From positions 1 through 9,434 of the forward strand of contig CAKUCT010000060.1 of NCBI GenBank assembly GCA_934643765.1: a stretch of 9,434 nucleotides of DNA. Reading direction: 5' to 3'. This DNA comes from an uncultured Oscillospiraceae bacterium. Its GTDB lineage: Bacteria; Bacillota; Clostridia; Oscillospirales; Oscillospiraceae. Shown here piece by piece: positions 1 to 7,161 of this stretch; position 1 is the first letter of the stretch; the number at the start of each line of letters is the position of its first letter. The notes beneath the pieces were generated by a model. The model saw only the letters and a list, made by a program, of their open reading frames with translations. It ran no database searches and was not told where the DNA came from. A program made the translations under genes and the position numbers.

Positions 1-2049
1 GTCATAGAACTCTGCAATGCGCTTGAGCTCTGCCCAGCTCTTGTGGTTCACGACTGCCTGAAACAGCTCTCCTGCCTCACAGGCAGAGCCAATGATGAGA
101 CCCTCGCGCCATCTCAGAAGTTCGGACTTCGGCATAATCGGCACGCGCTTAAAATATTTGAGATTGCCGTAGGAAATGAGCCGGTAGAGGTTTCGCAGGC
201 CGATGGAATTCTTGGCCAGAAGGATGATGTGCTTCGCGCGCCGGTCGAAAATCCGCCCGCCCGTGCGCAGCTCCGCCATTCTGGGATTGACCGCCTGCAG
301 GTTATGGATTCCCTGATCGTCCAGCATCTTCCAGAAGCGCATCATCAGATACCCGCAGGTAATGGCGTCGTCTGAAGCTCTGTGGTGGTTGAAGTCCGGC
401 AGACTCAGCGCGTCTGCCACAATGTTCAGCTTGTATTTTCCAAGGTCCGGCATCAGATTCTGCGCCAGAATGAGCGTATCGACATACGTCGGCTGGAAGT
501 CCAGACCCAGACGCTCACACGCTGCCGTGATAAAGCCGACATCGAAATCCGCGTTGTGCGCGCAAAGGGGCCGACCGCCCACAAAGTCCAGGAACTTCGG
601 CAGCACCTCGGCAATCTCCGGCGCACCCTCGAGCATTTTGTCGGTGATACCGGTCAACTCAATGATCTTTGGAAGAAGCTTTCTTCCCGGGGCGACAAAG
701 GTCTGGAAGGTATCGATCACCTGATCGCGCTTCATAATGGCCGCGCCGATTTCGATGATCGTATCATGCTGGGAGGAAAGGCCGGTCGTCTCCAGATCGA
801 ACGCCACGTACTCATCGTCAAAGCTCGCGTCCAGATCGCCGTGCACGGCAATGCGGTCGTCAACGTCGTTGACATAATATCCTTCGCAGCCATAGAGAAT
901 CTTGATATTCTTGGCCGAGTGCATCGCGTTCGGGAACGACTGCGCCCCGCCGTGGTCGGTAATGGCTATCGCCTTGTGGCCCCAGCTCTCGGCGCGCTTG
1001 ATAACGTTCCGGTCGGCTCCCGCCTTCGGGAAGACTGAGGTCAGCGCATCCATGGAGGACATATTGGTATGCAGGTGCAGCTCCACGCGCTTTTCCGGCG
1101 CCGTATCCACCCGCACGGGGGCCTGGATTTTGACAATCGCGTTCGGCTGCATGACCATCTCGTTGTCGTACCGGTCGAAGGTCATCTTGCCCTGAATCTT
1201 CACCCACATGCCAACGTTCACGCCGGAGAGAATCGGCTTTGCCTTGTCGGCCTCCATGAACTGGTTGATACGCACAGAGCTTGTATAGTCCGTCACATCG
1301 AAGCTCACGACCCAGGCATTGCGCTTCTTGAGCTCGCGGTGATTGACGGCAAACACCTTGCCCGCCACCACCACACGGTACATGTCCAGATTCAGGTCTT
1401 TCATCTTCACGATCTCGCCGCCAAATGGCCGGCCGAAGATCATATCGCCCGAGCCCGGCGCGGAAGAGGCCGAAGAAGCCGCCTTCTTTGCCGCCTCTTT
1501 TACCTGTACAGCCGGTGCCTGCGCCATCACTTCGCGGCGGAGCCGGGCCGTCTCTTCAAAGAGCGCCTTCCCCTCCAGCGCGCTGTGCGCGGCAATTTCA
1601 ATCTCCGGCGCGGCGCCGAATCTGACCTTCAGAAAATTCTGCGCCTTTGGAATATGCTTCTCCAACTCCGCCTTTCCGTTGGCGGGCAGACGGATGATGA
1701 GCTTTCCATCGGCAAGCTCATATTTCGCCCCGGCCAGACTTCCCGCCGCGGGCGAATACGCTTTGATAAACACCTGCGCCAGATCACGAAAATCCATCTG
1801 CGGCAGCAGCGTCTCCGGAAAATGCGTGTGCACCGTCACGCGGCGCAGCGCATACTGCGTCTGCATGGCCGCTTCCAGCGCCGCCTCGTCCTTCTGTGTA
1901 AGATAGCGCTCGCTGTAGAGCCAGAGTTCCAAGCTCCGCTCCTCACGCTCCAGCGCTGCATGCTCAATCAGAAGCGCTTCCAGCTTGTCCGCAAGCCCGG
2001 CCGTCTTTATGAAATTGGGAAACAGATGGTCAAATGGAAGGTTCTGCAT
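1..2049 (-). CDS. polC: DNA polymerase III alpha subunit, PolC type (N-terminal 683 residues; 3' end outside window)
   Basis: Replicative DNA polymerase of low-GC Gram-positive type, with its own 3'-5' proofreading exonuclease. The frame is open from an ATG at 2047-2049 to the window edge, so the catalytic polymerase core lies outside. Seen in order: an N-terminal domain (about 1-170); a short Ala/Ser/Lys-rich linker near 180-200; an OB-fold-like region (about 205-315); the start of the PHP domain with HLHT at 325-328 and a later ITDHGG stretch; a DEDDh exonuclease inserted into the PHP domain, with DLETTG at 418-423, HNADFD at 498-503 and HRASDD at 556-561 (catalytic D418, E420, D501, H556, D561); then the PHP domain resumes (about 600-683). 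This order is diagnostic of PolC rather than DnaE. The family is about 1,400-1,450 residues, so roughly half is visible. A GAGGAG ribosome binding site lies 6 bases before the ATG. It starts 15 bases after ispG and is probably the last gene of the run seen here. Confidence 0.97.
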   Translation of the reverse strand, partial: MQNLPFDHLFPNFIKTAGLADKLEALLIEHAALEREERSLELWLYSERYLTQKDEAALEAAMQTQYALRRVTVHTHFPETLLPQMDFRDLAQVFIKAYSPAAGSLAGAKYELADGKLIIRLPANGKAELEKHIPKAQNFLKVRFGAAPEIEIAAHSALEGKALFEETARLRREVMAQAPAVQVKEAAKKAASSASSAPGSGDMIFGRPFGGEIVKMKDLNLDMYRVVVAGKVFAVNHRELKKRNAWVVSFDVTDYTSSVRINQFMEADKAKPILSGVNVGMWVKIQGKMTFDRYDNEMVMQPNAIVKIQAPVRVDTAPEKRVELHLHTNMSSMDALTSVFPKAGADRNVIKRAESWGHKAIAITDHGGAQSFPNAMHSAKNIKILYGCEGYYVNDVDDRIAVHGDLDASFDDEYVAFDLETTGLSSQHDTIIEIGAAIMKRDQVIDTFQTFVAPGRKLLPKIIELTGITDKMLEGAPEIAEVLPKFLDFVGGRPLCAHNADFDVGFITAACERLGLDFQPTYVDTLILAQNLMPDLGKYKLNIVADALSLPDFNHHRASDDAITCGYLMMRFWKMLDDQGIHNLQAVNPRMAELRTGGRIFDRRAKHIILLAKNSIGLRNLYRLISYGNLKYFKRVPIMPKSELLRWREGLIIGSACEAGELFQAVVNHKSWAELKRIAEFYD

Positions 2050-2064
2050 GAAAACTCCTCGAGA

Positions 2065-3102
2065 TTATAACGTATCAATATAAGAAAGAAGGGCGGGCAG
2101 CAGCTCGTCATATGGAAGCTTCTTGAGCATCTGCCCCTTGGCAAAGAGCATACCGGTGCCGTCACCGCCCGCGATGCCAATATCGGCCTCGCGCGCCTCG
2201 CCCGGCCCGTTGACCACACAGCCCATCACCGCAACGGTGATCGGCTTTTTGCAGTCTCTGAGCGCCTCTTCCACGCGGCCTGCAAGCCCGATGAGGTCAA
2301 TGCGCGTTCTGCCGCAGGTCGGGCACGCGACAATGTTCACCCCGTCACGCCGCAGCCCCGCGGCCTTCAGAATATCGCGCGCGGCAAAGACCTCACGCAC
2401 GGGGTCAGCCGTCAACGACACGCGAATCGTGTCTCCGATGCCCTGACAAAGAAGCCCGCCGATGCCCATGGCGGATTTGATAACGCCCATGTGCTCCGTT
2501 CCAGTCTCGGTCACGCCGACGTGCAGCGGATAATCCGACTGCGCGGAAAACAGCTGGTATGCCTTCGTCATCAGCGGCACCGAGCTTGATTTCATCGACA
2601 CGCAGATATCGTCAAAACCGAACTTTTCCAGCAGGCGAATGTGTGAAAACGCACTTTCCACCAGCGCCTCCGGCGTCGGATGACCGTATTTCTCCAGAAG
2701 CGCTTTATCCAGACTTCCGCCGTTGACGCCGATGCGAATCGGAATATGGTGCACCCGGCAGCAGTCCGCGACAGCCTTGACTCTGGCCTCTCCCCCGATA
2801 TTTCCGGGATTGATGCGGATTTTGGCCGCGCCGTTCTCGGCGGCCTTAAGCGCCAGACGATAGTCAAAATGAATGTCCGCCACCAGCGGCAGCGGCGACT
2901 GATCGCAGATCTTGCCGAACGCCTCCGCCGCCTGCATATCGGGCACCGCCAGGCGCGCAATCTCGCACCCGGCCGCCGCAAGCTCGCGAATCTGCCGCAG
3001 CGAGCCCTCAACGTCGGTTGTTTTTGTATTGAGCATCGACTGGATGGAAACCGGCGCGCCGCCGCCGATTTTCACAGAGCCGACTGTAATCTGTTTTGTC
3101 AT
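2065..3102 (-). CDS. ispG: 4-hydroxy-3-methylbut-2-en-1-yl diphosphate synthase (IspG/GcpE)
   Basis: Penultimate enzyme of the MEP isoprenoid pathway. It reductively opens methylerythritol cyclodiphosphate (MEcPP) to HMBPP in the cytoplasm, using a [4Fe-4S] cluster and an external electron donor. The 345-residue protein has the bacterial two-domain form: a TIM-barrel domain (about 1-250, with VSIQSM near 18-23, ADIHFDYRLAL near 75-85 and KIRINPGN at 94-101) and a C-terminal ferredoxin/sulfite-reductase-like domain carrying the cluster ligands C260, C263 (ACPTCGR), C295 (MGCVVNGPGE) and E302. All four ligands are present, so it should be active. The length fits the short bacterial form without the inserted domain found in Thermus and plants. 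Start ATG at 3100-3102 has an AAAGGTGAG-like site upstream. It lies 22 bases after rseP and 15 before polC, with no promoter or terminator visible in either gap, so it is probably co-transcribed with both. Confidence 0.97.
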   Translation of the reverse strand: MTKQITVGSVKIGGGAPVSIQSMLNTKTTDVEGSLRQIRELAAAGCEIARLAVPDMQAAEAFGKICDQSPLPLVADIHFDYRLALKAAENGAAKIRINPGNIGGEARVKAVADCCRVHHIPIRIGVNGGSLDKALLEKYGHPTPEALVESAFSHIRLLEKFGFDDICVSMKSSSVPLMTKAYQLFSAQSDYPLHVGVTETGTEHMGVIKSAMGIGGLLCQGIGDTIRVSLTADPVREVFAARDILKAAGLRRDGVNIVACPTCGRTRIDLIGLAGRVEEALRDCKKPITVAVMGCVVNGPGEAREADIGIAGGDGTGMLFAKGQMLKKLPYDELLPALLSYIDTL

Positions 3103-3124
3103 GTGTCTCTCACCTTTTTATGTG

Positions 3125-4180
3125 TTACGTGAAAAGCTTCCAGATATCCTTGAACGTTACAAACGCCATGAAGCCCAGCAGCAGCACCATGCCGGCTGCG
3201 TGGACATAGGCTTCGTATTTGGCGGGAATTTTCTTCTTTGTAATCAGCGTAAAAACAGAGTTCACCAGCAGCAAAAACACCCGCCCGCCGTCAAGCGCCG
3301 GAAACGGCAGCATGTTCATCACCGCAAGGTTGATCGCGATAAACGCGCCGAGATAGGCCACATTTTCAAGCCCCGCGCGCACGTTCTCCGACTGGTTGCC
3401 GACCTCGGAAATCGTCGACACAATCCCGACCGGGCCCGACATATCGTTGACCGACACAAGGCCGGAGAGTAAATCCTCCAGGCTCATCCAGACCATGCGC
3501 GCAAAGTCCATCGTCGTGTACCAGCTGTATCGGATGCAGGCGCCAAATCCGCCGGGCGTTGATCCGAAATACAGGCCGTATTTATACTCCTGCACACCGT
3601 CTACGGTATAAAGCTGCGGCTTCATTTCAAAATCAGAAATCTTCACAAGCTCGCCGTCCCGGCGCACAACCAGATTATAGACGCCCGTCTTGTTCCGGGC
3701 CAGAAGCGTTCCGACGTCCGAATAGAGATAAACTCTCCGGCCGTCGATCTGATAGATCTCATCGCCCACCTGCAGCCCCTGCTCAGACTCCAGCGGGCAG
3801 CCCTCAAAAAAGCCGCTGATGGACGCATTGGCATAGGCGCTTGCGCCGGAATAGAGAATCACCAGCGCCAGAAACCCCGCCAGGAAGTTCATAAACGAGC
3901 CCGCGGCAAGAATAATCAGCCTGCGCCACCAGCTTTTCTGCGGGAACGCGCGCGGATTGTCAGACTCCTCGTCCTCTCCCTCCATCGCGCAGAAGCCGCC
4001 GATCGGAATGGCGCGCAGGGAGTAGGTCGTCTCGCCTTTTTTCTTCTGCCAGAGCACGGGACCCATGCAGATGGAAAACTCATTGACCTGCACATCCAGA
4101 CTCTTGGCCGCCAGAAAATGGCCCAACTCATGGATGAAGATCAAAAAGCCGAACATCAATATTGCGATCAGGATATACAT
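3125..4180 (-). CDS. rseP: RIP metalloprotease RseP/RasP (site-2 protease family)
   Basis: Membrane zinc protease that cleaves substrates inside the bilayer. Relatives (E. coli RseP, B. subtilis RasP) process anti-sigma factors and remnant signal peptides; the substrate here is unknown. The 351-residue product shows a first transmembrane segment (about 1-25) with the zinc motif HELGH at 17-21 (H17, E18, H21), an IGGF motif near 60-63, a second hydrophobic segment (about 87-110), one PDZ-like domain (about 115-195, with GLQVGDEIYQIDGR), then a third membrane region with N289 and MLPFPALDGGR, where D297 is the third zinc ligand, and a final hydrophobic segment (about 325-343). Only one PDZ domain is present; E. 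coli RseP has two. A 48-base longer in-frame start (4226-4228) is possible, but the chosen ATG follows an AAAAAGGTGA ribosome binding site and puts the first membrane segment at the N-terminus, as in the family. A 54-base gap separates it from dxr. Confidence 0.95.
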   Translation of the reverse strand: MYILIAILMFGFLIFIHELGHFLAAKSLDVQVNEFSICMGPVLWQKKKGETTYSLRAIPIGGFCAMEGEDEESDNPRAFPQKSWWRRLIILAAGSFMNFLAGFLALVILYSGASAYANASISGFFEGCPLESEQGLQVGDEIYQIDGRRVYLYSDVGTLLARNKTGVYNLVVRRDGELVKISDFEMKPQLYTVDGVQEYKYGLYFGSTPGGFGACIRYSWYTTMDFARMVWMSLEDLLSGLVSVNDMSGPVGIVSTISEVGNQSENVRAGLENVAYLGAFIAINLAVMNMLPFPALDGGRVFLLLVNSVFTLITKKKIPAKYEAYVHAAGMVLLLGFMAFVTFKDIWKLFT

Positions 4181-4234
4181 AGCATCACCTTTTTGCCCGG
4201 AACACGGCGTTTTTTCCGCGTCCCACATGCGAAA

Positions 4235-5383
4235 TTATACCGGATAATTTGCCCGCACGCTCTCGCGCGCAGCTTTGTCCGCTTCCAGAATCTCCCGCAG
4301 CTTCGGCTCCGGCACGCTCGGAAGCTCCATCGCCCGCTGCACCGCATCAGAGATATCATAAAAGCCGATCTTCCCCTGCAAAAACAGCGCAACTGCCTCT
4401 TCGTTCGCCGCGTTCATCGCCGCGCAGACTGTTCCGCCGCGCAGGGCCGCCTGCTTCGCAAGCCGGAAGCACGGGAACGCCGCCTCGTCAATCTCCGCAA
4501 ACGTCAGCGGCGGGCAGGACAACAGATCGAGCGCCGGCGCGGGGTTCTCCGCCCGCTCTGGATACGTCATGGCAAGGCCGATCGGGATGCGCATATCGGG
4601 CGCGCCGAGCTGCGCCATCACGGCCCCGTCCGTAAACTCCACCATCGAGTGGACAATCGACTGCCGGTGGATGACGGCCGTGACCTTCTCCAGCGGCAGC
4701 TCATACAGCCGCATGGCCTCGATGACCTCCAGGCCCTTGTTCATCAGCGTCGCGCAGTCGATGGTGATCTTCTGGCCCATTTTCCAGTTCGGGTGCCGCA
4801 GGGCGTCTTCCTTTTTGACCCCGGCCAGCTGCTCACGCGTCATGCCGTAAAACGGCCCGCCGGAGCAGGTCAGAATCAGGCGCCGGATCTGCGATTTATC
4901 GTGGTTTCCCATCAGGCACTGGAAAATAGCCGAGTGCTCGGAGTCGACGGGAATGATTTCCGCGCCGTATTTTTTTGCCTGCTCCATGACAAGCTCGCCC
5001 GCGCAGACCAGGGTTTCCTTGTTGGCAAGGGCAATGCGCTTTTTCTCCCGGATGGCGGCGAGCGTGGGCTTGAGCCCGACCATGCCGGACACTGCCGTGA
5101 CGACGGTGTCTGCCTCGGGAAGACTTGCCGCGGTCACGAGACCCTCAAGTCCCAGTACGACTGTTATATTCATATCCGAAAGGCGCGTCTTTAATTCCTT
5201 GTAAGCGCTTTCGTCCATCATCGCGGCAAGCTTCGGCCGGTATTTGCGGCACTGCGCTTCGAGCCGGTCGACATCGCGGTTCGCGGTGAGCGCGGCGACG
5301 CGCAGGTTCAGCTTGTCCACAACGTCCAGCGTCTGTCTGCCGATGGAGCCGGTGGAGCCCAAAATCGAAATACAGCTGCTCAT
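4235..5383 (-). CDS. dxr: 1-deoxy-D-xylulose 5-phosphate reductoisomerase
   Basis: Second and first committed enzyme of the MEP pathway: rearranges and reduces DXP to MEP with NADPH and a divalent metal; target of fosmidomycin. The 382-residue protein begins with the Rossmann motif ILGSTGSIGRQTL (7-19). Also visible: TAVSGMVGL (96-104), ALANKETLV with K122 (118-126), metal ligands D147 and E149 in PVDSEHSAIFQ, SGGPF (174-178), the flexible active-site loop RHPNWKMG (196-203, with H197 and W200), and NKGLEVIEA (215-223), where E219 is the third metal ligand. All expected catalytic and metal residues are present and the length is normal. The ATG overlaps the cdsA stop in an ATGA, and a GGAGG site sits 7 bases upstream inside cdsA, so translation is probably coupled. 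Together with ispG two genes downstream, this places two MEP enzymes in the same transcript as uppS, a user of the pathway's products. Confidence 0.97.
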   Translation of the reverse strand: MSSCISILGSTGSIGRQTLDVVDKLNLRVAALTANRDVDRLEAQCRKYRPKLAAMMDESAYKELKTRLSDMNITVVLGLEGLVTAASLPEADTVVTAVSGMVGLKPTLAAIREKKRIALANKETLVCAGELVMEQAKKYGAEIIPVDSEHSAIFQCLMGNHDKSQIRRLILTCSGGPFYGMTREQLAGVKKEDALRHPNWKMGQKITIDCATLMNKGLEVIEAMRLYELPLEKVTAVIHRQSIVHSMVEFTDGAVMAQLGAPDMRIPIGLAMTYPERAENPAPALDLLSCPPLTFAEIDEAAFPCFRLAKQAALRGGTVCAAMNAANEEAVALFLQGKIGFYDISDAVQRAMELPSVPEPKLREILEADKAARESVRANYPV

Positions 5384-6189
5384 ACAATCGCCTCCGCAAG
5401 GAACATCATGGCGTACACGACCGGGGCGATGAACAGCGTCGAATCAAACCGGTCGAGCATACCGCCGTGCGTCAAAAACAGATGGCTGTAGTCCTTGACG
5501 CCAACCTCACGCTTAATCAGACTCGTCGTCAGATCGCCCAGCTGGCCAAAAAGATTGGCCACTACGCCGATGAGCGCCAGATACCACAGCGGCACATCGA
5601 ACTGCCATACGGCCCGCTCGATGAGGCCAAGAATCACCATTCCGGCCGCGCTTCCCACCGGGCCGCAGAGAAAGCCCGAAATCGTTTTATTAGGAGAAAC
5701 GTACGGCGAGAGCTTTTTTCCGCCGAAGGCCATGCCGCCGAGCATGGACGCAGAATCACCCACAAACGCGACGACAAACGGCATCAGCACCAGCACCTTC
5801 CCCGTCTGGCGAAGATAGCAGATGCAGCTGTACATGACCGGGAACATGACGCCCGCGAGGATGCACATCGCAACGTCCGTAAAGGGCATCGCGTGCGGCT
5901 TGCCGTGCGTCAGAACAGCCGTCAGGCAAAGCGCCGTCAGCAGCACAAACGCCGCCGCGGGCCAGATGATCTCGCTCAGTTCAACGTTGATCACGCAGAC
6001 AAGCGCGCATGCAATGGTCAGTATGTAGACGACAGGGCGCGGCTCTTTGATCGCCGTGTGAATCAGCTCATACGCCGCAATGCCCGCAATCAGGCAGACG
6101 AGCACCGTCGTCGCCACCGGCGGCAGCGCCAGCAAAATCACCAGCAGCGCCGGCACGCCAACCGCCGCCACAAGCAGTCTTTGTTTCAT
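5380..6189 (-). CDS. cdsA: Phosphatidate cytidylyltransferase (CDP-diacylglycerol synthase)
   Basis: Integral membrane enzyme that makes CDP-diacylglycerol from phosphatidic acid and CTP, the branch point for bacterial phospholipids. The 269-residue product is mostly hydrophobic, with about seven to eight likely membrane segments (for example 7-45, 54-70, 75-94, 106-125, 131-147, 178-192, 200-216, 251-267). The C-terminal family signature is clear: SLIKREVGVKD from S223, then THGGMLDRFDS to S250, with K226, R227, K232, D233, H241, D246 and D249 in place. An upstream conserved stretch with D145 and SPYVSPNKTISG (161-172) also fits. One oddity is that the usual Pro-Gly before HGG reads Leu-Thr here (residues 239-240); the charged and catalytic positions are kept. 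The start codon overlaps the uppS stop (ATGA) and a GGAGGTG site lies within the end of uppS, indicating coupled translation. Length is typical of the Firmicute family. Confidence 0.95.
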   Translation of the reverse strand: MKQRLLVAAVGVPALLVILLALPPVATTVLVCLIAGIAAYELIHTAIKEPRPVVYILTIACALVCVINVELSEIIWPAAAFVLLTALCLTAVLTHGKPHAMPFTDVAMCILAGVMFPVMYSCICYLRQTGKVLVLMPFVVAFVGDSASMLGGMAFGGKKLSPYVSPNKTISGFLCGPVGSAAGMVILGLIERAVWQFDVPLWYLALIGVVANLFGQLGDLTTSLIKREVGVKDYSHLFLTHGGMLDRFDSTLFIAPVVYAMMFLAEAIV

Positions 6190-6926
6190 TTGGCACCTCC
6201 AAACCGGCGGTTCCGGCCCTGATAGGCCAAAATCGCCTTGTCGAGCTCTGCTTCATCAAAATCGGGCCAGAGCACGTCGGTAAAATAGTATTCGGAATAG
6301 GCAGACTGCCAGAGCAGGAAGTTCGACGTGCGGATCTCGCCCGACGGGCGGATGATCAGCTCTGGGTCCGGGATTCCGGCCGTATCGAGAAGCCCCGAGA
6401 AGAGCGCCTCCGACAAATCCTCCGGCTGGCACGTCCCCTCCCGGCAGAGCGCGGCAAACCGTCTGGCTGCGCGCACAATCTCATCGCGGCCGCCGTAGTT
6501 GATGCAGACGTTTGCCTGAAAGCCCGTGTAATGCGTAGAGATTTCCTCGGTCTTCGCAATGAGCCTTTGAAGCTCGGGGCTGATGCGCGACTGCTCGCCC
6601 AAAATTTTCAGCCGGATATGGTCGCGCTCCATCGTGTCGATGGCCTCATGCAGATAGCTTTCAAACAGGCGCATGATGGTGGAAACCTCGTCTTCCGAGC
6701 GCTTCCAGTTTTCCGTGGAAAACGCATAGACCGTCAGGTAATCCAGCCCGAGGTTCTTGCAGTATGTCGCGATCCGGCGGAAGGTCTCCGCCCCCGCTTT
6801 GTGGCCCACGGTGCGCGGAAGACCGCGCTTCTGCGCCCAGCGGCCGTTGCCGTCCATAATGATGGCAACGTGGCGCGGCAGCCGCGCCGGATCCGGCTTT
6901 GCGCCGGTGGTTTTCAGAATTGCCAT
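6186..6926 (-). CDS. uppS: Isoprenyl (undecaprenyl) diphosphate synthase, cis-prenyltransferase
   Basis: Adds isopentenyl diphosphate units in cis to farnesyl diphosphate to form the C55 carrier used for peptidoglycan and other surface polymers. As annotated it has 246 residues, normal for the family. Motifs in order: HVAIIMDGNGRWA (19-31, catalytic D25), GHKAG (41-45), YAFSTENW (67-74), INYGGRDEI (142-150), DPELIIRPSGEIRTSNF (187-203, with R193 and R199 for diphosphate binding) and SEYYFTDVLWPDF (211-223, E212 for magnesium). An in-frame ATG ten codons upstream (6954-6956) was rejected because it lies in the loop of a terminator-like hairpin; the chosen ATG follows an AAAGGCGAG ribosome binding site. 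The gene ends in an ATGA overlap with cdsA. The hairpin immediately before its ribosome binding site suggests that expression of uppS and the downstream genes may be controlled by attenuation. Product chain length (C55) is inferred from the family. Confidence 0.96.
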   Translation of the reverse strand: MAILKTTGAKPDPARLPRHVAIIMDGNGRWAQKRGLPRTVGHKAGAETFRRIATYCKNLGLDYLTVYAFSTENWKRSEDEVSTIMRLFESYLHEAIDTMERDHIRLKILGEQSRISPELQRLIAKTEEISTHYTGFQANVCINYGGRDEIVRAARRFAALCREGTCQPEDLSEALFSGLLDTAGIPDPELIIRPSGEIRTSNFLLWQSAYSEYYFTDVLWPDFDEAELDKAILAYQGRNRRFGGAK

Positions 6927-6938
6927 AGTCTCGCCTTT

Positions 6939-6968
6939 CAAAACAAAAGCCGCCATCGGCGGCCTTTG
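6939..6968 (-). terminator. Intrinsic-terminator-like hairpin in front of uppS
   Basis: Read on the minus strand, an 11-bp stem (CAAAGGCCGCC pairing with GGCGGCTTTTG, one G-U pair) closes on a 3-base GAT loop and runs into TTTTGTTTTG. The GC-rich upper stem with a following U-rich tract has terminator polarity on this strand; the plus strand shows only a weak T run. The U tract ends right where the uppS ribosome binding site (6938-6930) begins. It could be the frr terminator, but with no room for a promoter before uppS it must also lie in the uppS leader. Confidence 0.8.
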
Positions 6969-6995
6969 TCAATCGTTCATAAATAGCCTCGCAGA

Positions 6996-7019
6996 GTTCG
7001 CGGCGCGCACGCCGCGAAC
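6996..7019. repeat. Perfect 10-bp inverted repeat, 4-base loop
   Basis: GTTCGCGGCG pairs perfectly with CGCCGCGAAC around a CGCA loop (plus-strand reading). Neither strand has a T tract directly after the stem, so it is not a standard intrinsic terminator. It lies 27 bases upstream of the terminator hairpin in the direction of uppS transcription, where it could form a stable RNA stem. Confidence 0.75.
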
Positions 7020-7030
7020 CGGATGGAAAT

Positions 7031-7069
7031 CTGTTTTTTCCGGCGGCATGTACGGCGGAAAAAACACAG
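7031..7069. repeat. Inverted repeat with T-tract leading and A-tract closing
   Basis: TTTTTTCCG (7034-7042) pairs with CGGAAAAAA (7056-7064) across a 13-base loop. The stem can be extended by CTG/CAG on the outside if two bases are bulged. On both strands the T run comes first and the A run last, the reverse of an intrinsic terminator. The loop carries a further copy of GGCGG. Confidence 0.6.
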
Positions 7070-7086
7070 TTCAGCCTGCAAGTGTG

Positions 7087-7125
7087 GAATTTTTGCGCAG
7101 CGCGTAAAAATTCTGCGCGCCGCAG
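7087..7125. repeat. 12-bp hairpin followed by a second small palindrome
   Basis: GAATTTTTGCGC (7087-7098) pairs with GCGTAAAAATTC (7102-7113) around an AGC loop, with one G-U pair. It shares its last base with CTGCG-CGC-CGCAG (7113-7125), a 5-bp palindrome. An outer CCTGC (7075-7079) can also pair with GCAGG (7122-7126), enclosing the larger hairpin. There is no following T tract on either strand. Confidence 0.65.
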
Positions 7126-7137
7126 GGTGCATTCTCT

Positions 7138-7161
7138 CCGGAACCCCCCCGGTTTTTCCGG
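7138..7161. repeat. CCGGAA/TTCCGG inverted repeat around a C7 run
   Basis: CCGGAA (7138-7143) pairs with TTCCGG (7156-7161). The interior contains seven consecutive C (seven G on the minus strand) followed by GG and T. It lies 12 bases after the frr stop codon in transcription order. The U-rich tract needed for termination is missing, so a terminator role is unlikely. Confidence 0.5.

Noticed and set aside
382..2070. Long plus-strand open frames (382-1038 and 1069-2070) opposite polC
   Set aside because: They are antisense to an intact PolC frame with all domain motifs, have Arg/His-rich composition typical of frame shadows in GC-rich genes, and show no recognisable motif or good ribosome binding site.
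4181..4234. Possible terminator between dxr and rseP
   Set aside because: Only a 5-bp CGGAA/TTCCG pairing with a long loop and no following U tract; co-transcription is more likely.
4118..5194. 358-codon plus-strand frame opposite dxr and the start of rseP
   Set aside because: Antisense shadow of dxr, whose catalytic and metal residues are all in the minus-strand frame; composition is low-complexity Arg/His/Gln-rich.
5467..6222. 251-codon plus-strand frame opposite cdsA
   Set aside because: Extremely Arg/His/Gln-rich, as expected from the reverse complement of a hydrophobic membrane protein gene; cdsA is well supported.
6927..6956. Ten-codon N-terminal extension of UppS starting at 6956
   Set aside because: Its ATG lies in the loop of the terminator hairpin, and a proper ribosome binding site precedes the later ATG at 6926.
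6944..6972. Perfect minus-strand TTGACA (6972-6967) as a uppS promoter
   Set aside because: No -10-like sequence at 15-19 bp spacing; the expected place is occupied by the terminator stem and U tract.
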